DNA of 64,000 bases from Ruegeria arenilitoris (GCF_013035425.1 NZ_WQHX01000002.1:1-64000), one strand, 5' to 3'; shown: positions 35,234-43,716, numbered from the stretch's first letter. The notes: generated by a model not told the origin, from the letters alone. A program made the numbers and translations.

Positions 35234-36754
35234 TCAGTCCCCCGGTGTTTGAAACAGGATACGGAACAGCTCTCGGATGTCCGGACTGTCGAAATGTTGG
35301 AAGTTAGAGACTACCCTTTCCCTCTCAGCCTGTTGCCTTTGGTTGAGAATTGCTATCAATCCTCCAACCGACAATCCAAGATTTGCGTCAACTTGACCCG
35401 AGCTGGAACTTTGTTGGACAGCAAAAGCCAACAAAGCGTCTTGCTGAACCGAACAATCATTGAAAGCTCCAAGATTGTCCTGTAGCCGTTTCAAGGGTTT
35501 GATAATTGTTTTGAATGCCTTAGCATCGAAAAGCTGGGCAAAAAACTCCATGAGGTACCGCAGCTTTTTGCAGTGAATGCGCAACTCATGAACTGCCTCA
35601 TCAGGGGTTTCAGGATCGATACTACGAGCCAGCTTGCAGACCTTTCGGTAGCGTTTCCAGATCAGAGAGCACGCATATTTATAAGCACCAAGGTCGGCAT
35701 TTTGGCCAAATTCCAAACGCGTTGGATCGTCAAATTGAGCTGCCAGCTCTTTCATCGACTGGTCGTAACTGGCACTCCGAAACCTGCGAGACAACTTCTT
35801 CTGCTCACGTGCGCGTTCTGTTTCAAATTGATCAAACATCTTGCCCAATCCGGCGTGAAGAGACGGCGGCACAAGTTTGAAGTAACTTTCTCTTTCCAGC
35901 AGATAGACATCAAGATCCCTTAGCCGACCGGTTGGAGACATCAGATCGGAAAAGATGCGTTTAAGTTCGGCAGTTTCTTGGTCGGAAAAAACTCCTTTGA
36001 AAAGGCTTAATACGGACCGGACTCGGCGCAAGGATACGCGGTAATCGTGAAGAAATTCGGTGTCGATGTCGGCAATCACGCCTGCTTCATTTTTTCGCGC
36101 GACGGCAATGAAAGTTCGGATGATTTCCGTCGCAGCCTCGGACGCCGGTTCCAACTTGCCAAAGTGTATGGTCGGCTTGGCTTGATATTGTTCGACATTC
36201 GGGAATAAAGCTCCGAACACGGTTTCTAGGCCGTGATGCGGTCCGGCCATTGAACGCAATGAGCCCTTAACAGTCTCAAAAGCGCGGTCGTAACCACGCA
36301 GTCTTTGGATCGAAGCCAATGAAACCTGCCCGGCATCGGACCTAAGTACTACAAAAGAGCCTCTGACCACTGTTTTCTGCAATTCGTCAAGCGCGGCTAA
36401 AGAGCCGGTTTCGATGATCCCCCTGCCTATCTCTGTCAACGCGCGCAGCGGTGGAAATCCAGCCAAGGAGTCCCGAACGGGTCCATCTGGCAATTCATTC
36501 ACAAACTTGCCATAGCCTTTGCCGGCCTGCGAAACCCACACTTGGTCCGGCTGCAGCAATTGTAATCTATTTCCGGATTCGATCAGAAGACATCCAGAAT
36601 TTCGAAGGGACTGGTCATGATCATCAAGAATGACAAATGGTTTTTTCTGCTGATGCAGTTCAGCTTGCAGCGTCAGGTTACTGTCAGCTTGCAGAGCAAC
36701 ATCCAAGTCGAACGCGCCGGGAAATACTACCAAATCGTTATCTGCATCCGACAT
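35234..36754 (-). CDS. CHAD-domain protein with a degenerate CYTH-like N-terminus
   Basis: A 506-aa protein. The C-terminal half (about 205-480) is a CHAD domain, an all-helical basic fold known to bind inorganic polyphosphate: 'FLHDYRVSLRRVRSVLSLF', 'SPTGRLRDLDVYL', 'AVHELRIHCKKLRYLMEFF' and 'LKRLQDNLGAFNDC' are its conserved His/Arg/Lys helices. The first 200 residues lack the EXEXK of CYTH but keep a pattern ('LDELQKTVVR', 'RLRGYDRAFETV') found in CYTH-CHAD fusions, so this is probably a degenerate CYTH. ATG 36754 has an AAGGG site; the TTG at 36760 overlapping the RHH stop is an alternative. It is the likely cargo adaptor in the operon. Confidence 0.85.
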   Translation of the reverse strand: MSDADNDLVVFPGAFDLDVALQADSNLTLQAELHQQKKPFVILDDHDQSLRNSGCLLIESGNRLQLLQPDQVWVSQAGKGYGKFVNELPDGPVRDSLAGFPPLRALTEIGRGIIETGSLAALDELQKTVVRGSFVVLRSDAGQVSLASIQRLRGYDRAFETVKGSLRSMAGPHHGLETVFGALFPNVEQYQAKPTIHFGKLEPASEAATEIIRTFIAVARKNEAGVIADIDTEFLHDYRVSLRRVRSVLSLFKGVFSDQETAELKRIFSDLMSPTGRLRDLDVYLLERESYFKLVPPSLHAGLGKMFDQFETERAREQKKLSRRFRSASYDQSMKELAAQFDDPTRLEFGQNADLGAYKYACSLIWKRYRKVCKLARSIDPETPDEAVHELRIHCKKLRYLMEFFAQLFDAKAFKTIIKPLKRLQDNLGAFNDCSVQQDALLAFAVQQSSSSGQVDANLGLSVGGLIAILNQRQQAERERVVSNFQHFDSPDIRELFRILFQTPGD

Positions 36755-36756
36755 GC

Positions 36757-36909
36757 TCAACCCTTTTTCGCCTTATTCAGGTAGTCTTGAACCAATGTCT
36801 CAACGATTTTTTGAACGCTGCTGCCTTCCTCGATGGCCCTGATCTTTAATGCCTTTAGAGTTTTTCCGTCCAACCTTAATGAGGTGTTCTTTTTCACTTT
36901 GGACATCAT
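36757..36909 (-). CDS. Ribbon-helix-helix (CopG/ParG-like) protein, 50 aa
   Basis: A 50-aa frame that begins with ATGATG at 36909/36906 after an AGGGG site. The layout is a basic N-terminus, a beta strand ('NTSLRLDGKTL'), helix A ('KALKIRAIEEG'), a Ser-Ser turn and helix B ('VQKIVETLVQDYLNKA'), which is the ribbon-helix-helix DNA-binding fold used by CopG/Arc repressors and the ParG partner of ParA. Its stop touches the CHAD start, so it opens the operon. A perfect 12-bp palindrome is 15 bp upstream, fitting autorepression. No toxin-like gene follows, so a toxin-antitoxin module is unlikely. Confidence 0.8.
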   Translation of the reverse strand: MMSKVKKNTSLRLDGKTLKALKIRAIEEGSSVQKIVETLVQDYLNKAKKG

Positions 36910-36923
36910 CACCCCTATGACAG

Positions 36924-36935
36924 CATGACGTCATG
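36924..36935. promoter_or_regulatory. Palindromic operator candidate CATGACGTCATG
   Basis: A perfect 12-bp palindrome 15 bp before the RHH start codon. A TATAGA-like -10 at 36948-36954 on the minus strand would start transcription near 36940, so a bound repressor would block initiation. The RHH protein is the natural candidate. Confidence 0.55.
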
Positions 36936-37237
36936 AAATCTCAACTTATCTATACAATCAAGGTTCCTTAAAGAATAAGTCGGAATTAATTGACAAATGG
37001 AGCCCTTTGTTCGCCAATTCGAATATGTGCCCGGTTTTAAGAACAGAAAAATAATCTGCCCGTGTTTTGACTTTAAATTGACCGATTGAGAGACGGTCGT
37101 CTTTAAGTCGATTATGGGCCGCTTTGAACTACTGCCATACGGCATGAGTTGGCCACGATTTCAATGTGAGCGTAAGTGTTTAAGTTTGATGAATAAACCA
37201 GGGTGACAGATTGGCAGCGCCCAGATAGAACGGCACC
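36936..37237. other. Intergenic region between the CHAD-ParA operon and the TfoX-type gene
   Basis: The 328 bp from 36910 contain the operator candidate and a possible -10 (36948-36954) for the minus-strand operon, then about 280 bp without gene-like frames that must hold the promoter for the plus-strand TfoX-type gene. I see no other feature. Confidence 0.5.
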
Positions 37238-37585
37238 ATGACCGATCCTGTCTCCTCCATTCGCAACCTTGGCCCTGCCTATGAGGACGCTTGCGCCCGC
37301 GCGGGAATTCATTCGGCGCAAGAGCTTCGAGATTTGGGTGCAGACGAAGCATACGCTAGGCTATTAACTGCTGGCACCAAACCGCACTTTATCGGTTATT
37401 ACGTTCTGGTCATGGGCTTGCAGGGCCGCCCGTGGAACGATTGCAAAGGCGATGAAAAGAAAGCTTTGCGCGAGCGGTTCGACTTGATCAAAGCAAATGC
37501 GCGAAGCTCTCCGGCAAGCCAGATGATTTCAGAACTGGATGCACTTGGCGTTCGCGTTAATGTTCAAGACTTTGAACAAACTTAA
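37238..37585 (+). CDS. TfoX C-terminal-domain protein
   Basis: A 115-aa protein matching only the C-terminal half of TfoX/Sxy: 'SIRNLGPAYEDACARAGIHS' at the start, 'LGADEAYARLL' and 'MGLQGRPWNDCKGDEKKALRERF' follow, a helix-hairpin-helix-like pattern. TfoX activates competence genes in gammaproteobacteria, but stand-alone C-terminal forms are common in alphaproteobacteria and their role is unknown. The last 30 residues are polar and not part of the domain. A GC-rich hairpin follows at 37589-37612. Confidence 0.82.
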   Translation: MTDPVSSIRNLGPAYEDACARAGIHSAQELRDLGADEAYARLLTAGTKPHFIGYYVLVMGLQGRPWNDCKGDEKKALRERFDLIKANARSSPASQMISELDALGVRVNVQDFEQT

Positions 37586-37588
37586 AGT

Positions 37589-37612
37589 GCCGCGCCACAA
37601 ATCGGGCGCGGC
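37589..37612. terminator. Hairpin between the convergent TfoX-type and ndk genes
   Basis: GCCGCGCC (37589-37596) pairs with GGCGCGGC (37605-37612) around an 8-nt loop. No T-run follows on either strand, but its place between converging genes suggests a bidirectional terminator. Confidence 0.5.
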
Positions 37613-37637
37613 TCAGATATGATTATATGCAGGCCTA

Positions 37638-38060
37638 TTAGCCGACCAATTCAATTCCGGAAAAGAAGTAGGCAATCTCTACCGCCGCAGTTTCAGGAGC
37701 GTCTGAACCGTGAACCGAGTTTTCCCCGACGGACTCAGCGAACTCAGCTCGGATGGTTCCGGGTGCCGCGTCAGCGGGATTGGTCGCGCCCATGACTTCG
37801 CGATTTTTCGCTATGGCACCTTCGCCTTCCAGAACCTGAACAACGACCGGAGCTGAGGACATAAATTCGCAAAGCTCGTCATAAAAAGGGCGCTCGGCAT
37901 GTACTTCATAGAACTTGCCAGCTTGTTCCTTTGTCATATGGATACGCTTTTGCGCGACGATGCGCAGACCGGCTTCTTCAAATTTCGCGTTAATTTTGCC
38001 GGTCAGGTTGCGGCGTGTCGCATCCGGTTTGATGATTGAGAATGTGCGTTCCAGTGCCAT
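37638..38060 (-). CDS. ndk: Nucleoside diphosphate kinase
   Basis: A 140-aa enzyme that balances nucleoside triphosphates by passing phosphate from ATP to NDPs through a phosphohistidine. '[19 protein letters not shown]' opens the protein, and the active-site His lies in '[21 protein letters not shown]' near the C-terminus. The length is typical. An AGGAGAGG run before the ATG is a strong ribosome site. It is monocistronic. Confidence 0.97.
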   Translation of the reverse strand: MALERTFSIIKPDATRRNLTGKINAKFEEAGLRIVAQKRIHMTKEQAGKFYEVHAERPFYDELCEFMSSAPVVVQVLEGEGAIAKNREVMGATNPADAAPGTIRAEFAESVGENSVHGSDAPETAAVEIAYFFSGIELVG

Positions 38061-38178
38061 GTAGGCCTCTCCTTAAGTTGCCAGCGCGGATTGCACCACG
38101 CCAAAATCCATCGCGCGCCGCGTAGCACGGTATTTAACTTAAGAAAAGCGTTATGATGGCTGCTGTTCACTCAGGTGA

Positions 38179-39381
38179 TCAGATTGCGTCTGGCAAAGGG
38201 TCAGTCACATCCACCCATCGTACATAGAGCACGGCAAGCAGCCCCACAAAACTACTGGCGCACATCATTCCCAGTACCAGAAAGGGCCCATTTGTTGGAC
38301 TAACAAAAGCACCTGTCATCGAGGTGAGCACCGCCCCAAGTGCGACGATCATAGCACCAGATAAACCTGCAGCACTTCCTGCCAATTTCGGGCGAACAGA
38401 CATTAATCCCGACGATGCATTGGCGTTCGTTAGCCCGTTTCCAAAACCGACGAAAATTGCCGAACCAAAGAAAACCCACACGGAGCCTTGGCCGGCAAGG
38501 AACAAAGATAGTCCAACAAACGGGCCAACAGATGCGAATATCCGGCCTATCAGGATCATTGTCGTCAACCTAGTTCGCGTTGCTATACGTCCCGTTATGA
38601 AATTGCCGACCATGAACCCGCCGGTAATGATGCCTATTCCCAAACCCAACATTGCCGGACTCAGATCAAACCACGCCTGTGCGACCAGCGGCGCCCCGGT
38701 AATAAAACTGTAGAACCCCCCAATTGAAAACGCCATGCAAAGTGCATAACCCCAAAACCTGCGGGCCCGAAACAAATGCGGGTACTCGCTTAACTGTGCG
38801 CTAAAAGTAGACGAGCGTTCGGAATTGGTTTCCCCCATGTCCGCCCACAAAAGTGCTAGCAATCCTGTGCCTGCTAGCGAGTAAAAAACAAACCCCGCCC
38901 GCCAACCAAACAACATATCAAGTGCACCGCCCAGCATTGGCCCTAACATCGGGGCAAGCGCCATGGCCATAGCAACGTACCCCAACTTACTGGCCGCCTC
39001 GTTCGGCGGGTACATATCCCGGATCGTGGCACTGGATAAAACTGATCCTGCAACCACAGATGCCTGCAACAAACGAAATCCAAGAAATACCCAAATCGAC
39101 TCGGCCAGAACGCAGCCGAACGAAGCACATGCAAAAAGCCCCATGCAAATCAACAACACCGGTCTTCGACCAAAACGATCTGACAGCGGCCCAATGATCA
39201 GTTGTAATACGGCTGACACCGCTAAATATCCGGCTACAGATATGTTGATCAGCGAATAGTCGACCTGGAAATCTTCGCTCATTCGAGCGAGCGAAGGCAA
39301 AAACAAATTCAGGGACAAAACCGACAGCGCCGTCGCAAATACCAGTGTTACCAACGATGGGGGCGTCCGTGCCGCGCGCAT
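38179..39381 (-). CDS. MFS multidrug transporter, Bcr/CflA family
   Basis: A 400-aa protein with twelve membrane segments. 'GPLSDRFGRRPVLL' (loop 2-3 motif, about residues 64-77) and 'ASVVAGSVLSSATIRDMYPP' (motif C region of the antiporter type) mark the drug:proton antiporter subgroup Bcr/CflA. Natural substrates are unknown; E. coli Bcr exports bicyclomycin and cysteine. It is divergent from the ABC-F gene over 108 bp and is followed on the same strand by ndk, 118 bp downstream. Confidence 0.88.
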   Translation of the reverse strand: MRAARTPPSLVTLVFATALSVLSLNLFLPSLARMSEDFQVDYSLINISVAGYLAVSAVLQLIIGPLSDRFGRRPVLLICMGLFACASFGCVLAESIWVFLGFRLLQASVVAGSVLSSATIRDMYPPNEAASKLGYVAMAMALAPMLGPMLGGALDMLFGWRAGFVFYSLAGTGLLALLWADMGETNSERSSTFSAQLSEYPHLFRARRFWGYALCMAFSIGGFYSFITGAPLVAQAWFDLSPAMLGLGIGIITGGFMVGNFITGRIATRTRLTTMILIGRIFASVGPFVGLSLFLAGQGSVWVFFGSAIFVGFGNGLTNANASSGLMSVRPKLAGSAAGLSGAMIVALGAVLTSMTGAFVSPTNGPFLVLGMMCASSFVGLLAVLYVRWVDVTDPLPDAI

Positions 39382-39489
39382 GATATGAACCGAATTAAAA
39401 ATTTTGCCGGGTCAGCGCTAGCACATTGAACATCCGTTGAACACGTCAAGCTGCTGGCGGCTACTTTATTGCTCTGGTAATAGCGCGTC

Positions 39490-41340
39490 ATGCTCAGGAT
39501 CCAGAACATAAATTATGCCATCGAAGGCCGTCCGCTGTTTGATGGGGCCAGCGCAACAATACCCGCTGGTCACAAGGTCGGCTTGGTTGGTCGCAACGGG
39601 ACCGGAAAAACTACGCTTTTCCGCCTGATCCGAGGGGAATTGGCACTGGAGTCTGGCGAAATCACGCTTCCAAAACTTGCTCGTATCGGTGGTGTCGCGC
39701 AAGAGGTGCCATCGTCAGAGGTATCACTGATCAACACAGTATTGGCCGCCGATACCGAACGCAGCGAGTTGATGGCCGAAGCCGAGAACGCGTCGGACGC
39801 AGATCGTATTGCCGAGATACAAACCCGGCTTGCCGATATCGACGCTTGGTCGGCCGAGGCTCGGGCAGCTTCGATTCTCAAAGGACTGGGGTTCGATGAT
39901 GATGAGCAGCTAAAGCCATGCTCGGACTTTTCTGGTGGTTGGCGAATGCGGGTTGCTTTGGCGGCTGTCTTGTTTTCGCAACCAGATCTTTTGTTGCTGG
40001 ACGAGCCAACCAATTATCTAGATTTGGAAGGCTCATTGTGGCTGGAAAGTTACCTGGCCAAATACCCCCACACTGTGATCATCATCAGCCATGATCGCGA
40101 TTTGCTAAATCGCGCAGTCGGGTCGATCCTACATCTGGAAGACCGCAATTTAACGTACTATGCGGTGCCCTACGATAAATTCGCCGAACGCCGCGCTGAG
40201 CGGCTGGCACAAGCGGAATCAGAGAACGCAAAGGCCAAAGCGCGAATAGCACACTTACAAAGCTTTGTAGATCGGTTTCGGTACAAGGCATCCAAGGCAG
40301 TTCAAGCTCAATCCCGGCTGAAAATGATTGAGCGAATTCAACTGATTTCGACCCCGCAAGAGGCTGCACTTCGCGCATTCTCTTTCCCAAAGCCCGAGGA
40401 ACTGTCACCGCCAATCATACAGCTCGAAGGAGGCGTGACCGGCTACGGCGAAACTGAGGTGTTGCGTAGGTTGAACCTCCGCATTGATCAGGATGACCGG
40501 ATCGCGCTTTTGGGCAAGAACGGACAAGGCAAATCGACCCTGTCAAAGCTGCTTTCGGACAGGTTGCCTTTGATGGCTGGTAAAATGACACGTAGTTCGA
40601 AAATGCGGATAGGGTATTTCGCTCAGCATCAGGTGGATGAACTATATGTCGATGAAACACCGCTGGATCATTTGCGGCGGCTTCGCCCGGAAGAGGCACC
40701 TGGAAAGTGGCGATCGCGGCTGGCTGGTTTTGGGTTAAACGCCGATCAGGCGGAAACCAAAGTTGGTCGGCTATCAGGTGGACAAAAGGCGCGGCTTTCA
40801 CTGTTGATCGCAACAATCGATGCGCCGCATATGCTGATTTTGGACGAACCAACCAACCATCTTGACATCGAAAGTCGTGAGGCGTTGGTCGAAGCGCTAA
40901 CTGCTTATTCAGGAGCAGTTATTCTAGTCAGCCACGACATGCACCTGCTGTCACTTGTTGCAGACCGCCTGTGGCTGGTCTCGGATGGCACTGTAAAAAC
41001 CTATGAAGGTGATCTTGAGACTTATCGTTCAATGCTTTTGGCGCGGGACAAACCAATCAAAGAAAAACCTTTGACACCCAAGCTCAAACGGCCCTCCCGC
41101 GATGCAGTGTTGGCTATGCGCGCGGATCTGCGCAAATGCGAGGACCGGATCGAAAAGTTGACTGACATGCATGAAAAACTGTCAACGAAACTGGCCGACC
41201 CAGCGTTGTACCAAGACGACAGGATCGACGATTTGGAAACCTGGAACCGCAAATTTGCAGAAGTGGTCGAGGCGATGCAAAAAGCCGAGGCACTGTGGGT
41301 CGCGGCGGCTGAACGGCTGGAACAGGCGGAAACCACATGA
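39490..41340 (+). CDS. ABC-F family ATPase (Uup/YheS-like)
   Basis: A 616-aa soluble protein with two ABC cassettes and no membrane domain, so a translation factor of the ABC-F group and not a transporter. Cassette 1 has Walker A 'GRNGTGKTTLFRL', signature 'FSGGWRMRVALA' and 'LLLLDEPTNYLD'. Cassette 2 has 'GKNGQGKSTLSKL', signature 'LSGGQKARLSLL' and 'MLILDEPTNHLD'. The linker and a charged C-terminal coiled coil (about 525-615) are present, as in YheS and Uup. It overlaps the ACT-domain gene by 4 bp. Confidence 0.92.
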   Translation: MLRIQNINYAIEGRPLFDGASATIPAGHKVGLVGRNGTGKTTLFRLIRGELALESGEITLPKLARIGGVAQEVPSSEVSLINTVLAADTERSELMAEAENASDADRIAEIQTRLADIDAWSAEARAASILKGLGFDDDEQLKPCSDFSGGWRMRVALAAVLFSQPDLLLLDEPTNYLDLEGSLWLESYLAKYPHTVIIISHDRDLLNRAVGSILHLEDRNLTYYAVPYDKFAERRAERLAQAESENAKAKARIAHLQSFVDRFRYKASKAVQAQSRLKMIERIQLISTPQEAALRAFSFPKPEELSPPIIQLEGGVTGYGETEVLRRLNLRIDQDDRIALLGKNGQGKSTLSKLLSDRLPLMAGKMTRSSKMRIGYFAQHQVDELYVDETPLDHLRRLRPEEAPGKWRSRLAGFGLNADQAETKVGRLSGGQKARLSLLIATIDAPHMLILDEPTNHLDIESREALVEALTAYSGAVILVSHDMHLLSLVADRLWLVSDGTVKTYEGDLETYRSMLLARDKPIKEKPLTPKLKRPSRDAVLAMRADLRKCEDRIEKLTDMHEKLSTKLADPALYQDDRIDDLETWNRKFAEVVEAMQKAEALWVAAAERLEQAETT

Positions 41341-41729
41341 ATGATCCCGTTTTTGAAACCAAAGCCATGATCGCAGGCATGCGCCCCGCAATCCAACCGG
41401 GCGAGTTCGCATTTGTGATCTGGCCTAAAGATAAGGTGTGGCCCAAAGGAACACGTGCAAGCATTGTCGAAGCGGAAGGTCTTTCGCTTGTGGTGCCAAT
41501 CGATGCAGCCCCGTCGGACGCGCTCGCAATGCGTTGCATAACGTTGCAAGTGCACTCCTCATTAGAAGGTGTGGGCCTTATGGCCGCCGTATCTGACACC
41601 TTGGCGAAATCAGGAATTCCTGCAAATGTGATTGCGGGCTATCACCACGACCATGTCTTTGTACCTACCCATCAGGCGCAATCGGCGTTGGACCTTCTGA
41701 TGACACTGCAGCAGAGCGCGATGGAATGA
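41337..41729 (+). CDS. ACT-domain protein (DUF2241/ACT_7-like)
   Basis: A 130-aa protein with a two-part ACT fold. 'LVVPIDAAPSDALAMRCITLQVHSSLEGVGLMAAVSD' spans residues 50-87 and '.SGIPANVIAGYHHDHVFVPTHQA' lies after it, a pattern of the ACT-like regulatory domains that bind small ligands, often amino acids. No enzyme domain is attached. It is translated with the ABC-F protein (4-bp overlap) and with MarC (4-bp overlap). The ligand and partner are unknown. Confidence 0.8.
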   Translation: MNDPVFETKAMIAGMRPAIQPGEFAFVIWPKDKVWPKGTRASIVEAEGLSLVVPIDAAPSDALAMRCITLQVHSSLEGVGLMAAVSDTLAKSGIPANVIAGYHHDHVFVPTHQAQSALDLLMTLQQSAME

Positions 41730-42346
41730 TGGAATTTGCGTTCTTCGTAACTGCATTCACCACATTATTCGTGGTCATCGACCCGTTTGGCACAACGCCA
41801 ATCTTTGTTGCAATGACGCAGGATATGGACGCTCGCGACCGTCGTCGAACGGCGCTGCGAACGTGCCTGACGGCATCCTGTATATTGATTGCATTTGCCG
41901 CCTTTGGCGAGGCAGTGCTTGGTTTTGTCGGCATCTCGATGGAGGCGTTCAGAGTGGCCGGCGGGGCGCTGCTGTTTCTGACCGCTCTCGACATGCTGTT
42001 TGAACGTCGGACTAAGCGACGGGAAGATCGTGCTGAGCAGGAGGAGCATCCTGACCCTTCGGTTTTCCCATTGGCCATTCCATTGGTCGCCGGACCGGGT
42101 TCAATCGCGACGATTATTCTGCTTGCAGGAGAGCACCCAGGAATTCAGGGAATTGTCACCGCCTGCGTAGTCATGCTTGCGGTCATGGCTGTCGTTCTAG
42201 CGTTCTTTATGGCGGGGGGCTTGATCGGCCAAATTCTTGGTAAGACTGGGCTGAATGTCCTGACCCGCCTTCTTGGCATGTTGCTTGCGGCACTGTCAGT
42301 TCAGTTCATATTGGACGGGCTCAAGGCCTTTGGTTTTGCGTCATAA
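41726..42346 (+). CDS. MarC family integral membrane protein
   Basis: A 206-aa membrane protein with six hydrophobic segments. The family signatures 'FVVIDPFGTTPIFVAMTQ' (about 17-34), 'VFPLAIPLVAGPGSIATII' (about 110-128) and 'LTRLLGMLLAALSVQFILDG' are all present. MarC proteins were linked to multiple antibiotic resistance, but that role was not confirmed and the transported substance is unknown. The first of two adjacent ATGs overlaps the ACT gene stop (ATGA), so the three genes form one operon. Confidence 0.9.
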   Translation: MMEFAFFVTAFTTLFVVIDPFGTTPIFVAMTQDMDARDRRRTALRTCLTASCILIAFAAFGEAVLGFVGISMEAFRVAGGALLFLTALDMLFERRTKRREDRAEQEEHPDPSVFPLAIPLVAGPGSIATIILLAGEHPGIQGIVTACVVMLAVMAVVLAFFMAGGLIGQILGKTGLNVLTRLLGMLLAALSVQFILDGLKAFGFAS

Positions 42347-42387
42347 ATACCCATATAGGGCACACGTGAACTTATCTGGGTGACAGC

Positions 42388-42975
42388 ATGGGATTGGATG
42401 GCGACAGTTTAGCAAGATTGGCTTACCTGAGCCTGCTGGGCGCGGCCTTGATTGCGTGGTTCTTTACACAGAACCGGCAGTCGATTGGTAAGACTATGCA
42501 GCAGGCTTTGGCTTGGGTTTTCATTTTTATCGGCGTCATAGCTATTGTCGGCCTGTGGGAAGATATCCGCACGACTGTTGGCCCTTCAGCGCATCTTTCC
42601 GTCACTGAAAGCTCTATTGAAGTGCCTCGTTCCGTTGATGGGCATTATTACCTTTCAATGCTGGTGGATGGAGAACCCATAACGTTTCTGGTCGATACAG
42701 GTGCCAGCCAAATCGTTCTAAGTTCGCAGGATGCAAAACGGGTCGGGATCGACCCCGATCAACTTAATTATATTGGCCGTGCTTTTACAGCTAACGGAGA
42801 AGTCCGTACTGCTCCGGTACGTCTTCAAAGTTTAACGCTGGGACCAATTTCAGATAAAAATGTTTCCGCCTGGGTCAATGAAGGTGAATTGCACCAGTCT
42901 TTGCTGGGTATGGATTATCTACAGCGTTTTTCCGCGGTTCAATTCTCTGATGGCCGCTTGATCTTGTCCCGTTAA
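42388..42975 (+). CDS. Retropepsin-like aspartic protease (clan AA, TIGR02281 type)
   Basis: A 195-aa protein with two N-terminal membrane helices (about 8-26 and 36-54) and one aspartic protease domain in the periplasm. The catalytic motif is 'FLVDTGASQIVLS' (Asp-Thr-Gly, about 103-115), followed by 'YIGRAFTANGEVRTAPVRL' and 'LLGMDYLQRFSAVQFSDGRL', typical of retropepsins that act as dimers. It follows marC by 41 bp on the same strand. Substrates are unknown. Confidence 0.88.
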   Translation: MGLDGDSLARLAYLSLLGAALIAWFFTQNRQSIGKTMQQALAWVFIFIGVIAIVGLWEDIRTTVGPSAHLSVTESSIEVPRSVDGHYYLSMLVDGEPITFLVDTGASQIVLSSQDAKRVGIDPDQLNYIGRAFTANGEVRTAPVRLQSLTLGPISDKNVSAWVNEGELHQSLLGMDYLQRFSAVQFSDGRLILSR

Positions 42976-43002
42976 GCGGCCTGCTGTCACTTTACAGATT
43001 GA

Positions 43003-43017
43003 GAACAAAATAGGAAC
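43003..43017 (+). promoter_or_regulatory. LexA (SOS) box GAAC-N7-GAAC
   Basis: GAAC at 43003-43006 and GAAC at 43014-43017 are separated by exactly 7 bp. This is the direct-repeat LexA site of alphaproteobacteria, and it ends 16 bp before the start codon at 43034. It predicts DNA-damage induction of the following gene. Confidence 0.75.
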
Positions 43018-43033
43018 ATGTTAATCTGTCAGT

Positions 43034-43654
43034 ATGTCTACGCATCTTCTTGGCCGCAAACCTGCGCGTGAAACGCCGGGGGTTGCTCTTCATCCGCAGA
43101 TCACACTGCAACTAGCCCGCGTGCACGAGGCCTGCGGTCCAGCCAGGCGCAGCTTTGCCATGTGGTTGGCCGGTCAGACACAAGGTCCGGTCCTGTGGAT
43201 TTCTCCTGCATGGGAGCCCGGCCAGCTAAACCCAGACGGGATGATGGCCTTTGCCGATCCGGCCCGCTTCCTGTTTGTCCGCCCTACCCGCGCCGAAGAT
43301 CTGCTGTGGTGTATGGAAGAGGCGCTGCGGAGCGGGGCGATTCCATTAGTCATTGGCGACCTACCTGGCGCACCGGGGCTGACACCGGTGCGCCGCATGC
43401 ACTTGGCTGCCGAACAAGGCGGCACGATGGGGCAAGCCCCACTAGGGCTTTTGCTGACACCCGGAAACGGTGGCGCACAAGGGGTCGAGACGCGCTGGCA
43501 CATGGCTGCGGTCCATAAAGGCGAGGCAAGGCGCTGGACACTGACCCGCCGCCGTGCCCGCGCACTGCCCCCGGTAAGTTGGCGCGCCACCCAAACCGAG
43601 TCGCGCGCCGGACTGAACCTGCAACGCATCGCCTCAAAAAACGCAACCAAATAA
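43034..43654 (+). CDS. imuA: ImuA-like (RecA-related) SOS protein without its partners
   Basis: A 206-aa protein of the short RecA-like kind known as ImuA. '[19 protein letters not shown]' replaces the start of the RecA core, '[15 protein letters not shown]', '[20 protein letters not shown]' and '[13 protein letters not shown]' follow the ImuA pattern, and no intact Walker A is present. In most relatives imuA leads an operon with imuB and dnaE2 for mutagenic repair. Here the next gene is an MFS transporter, so imuB and dnaE2 are not adjacent. The perfect LexA box supports the assignment. The gene appears richer in G+C than its flanks (many GCG/CGC codons), which may indicate transfer. Confidence 0.6.
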   Translation: MSTHLLGRKPARETPGVALHPQITLQLARVHEACGPARRSFAMWLAGQTQGPVLWISPAWEPGQLNPDGMMAFADPARFLFVRPTRAEDLLWCMEEALRSGAIPLVIGDLPGAPGLTPVRRMHLAAEQGGTMGQAPLGLLLTPGNGGAQGVETRWHMAAVHKGEARRWTLTRRRARALPPVSWRATQTESRAGLNLQRIASKNATK

Positions 43655-43716
43655 ACCTAAAAAAAACGCGCAACTTTTGACTGGCCAAAACATAAGGCGA
43701 GTCATAGCGTCCCGCC

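Noticed and set aside
36757..36909. Toxin-antitoxin reading of the RHH gene
   Set aside because: No toxin-like gene is adjacent; the downstream genes encode CHAD, ParA and CYTH proteins.
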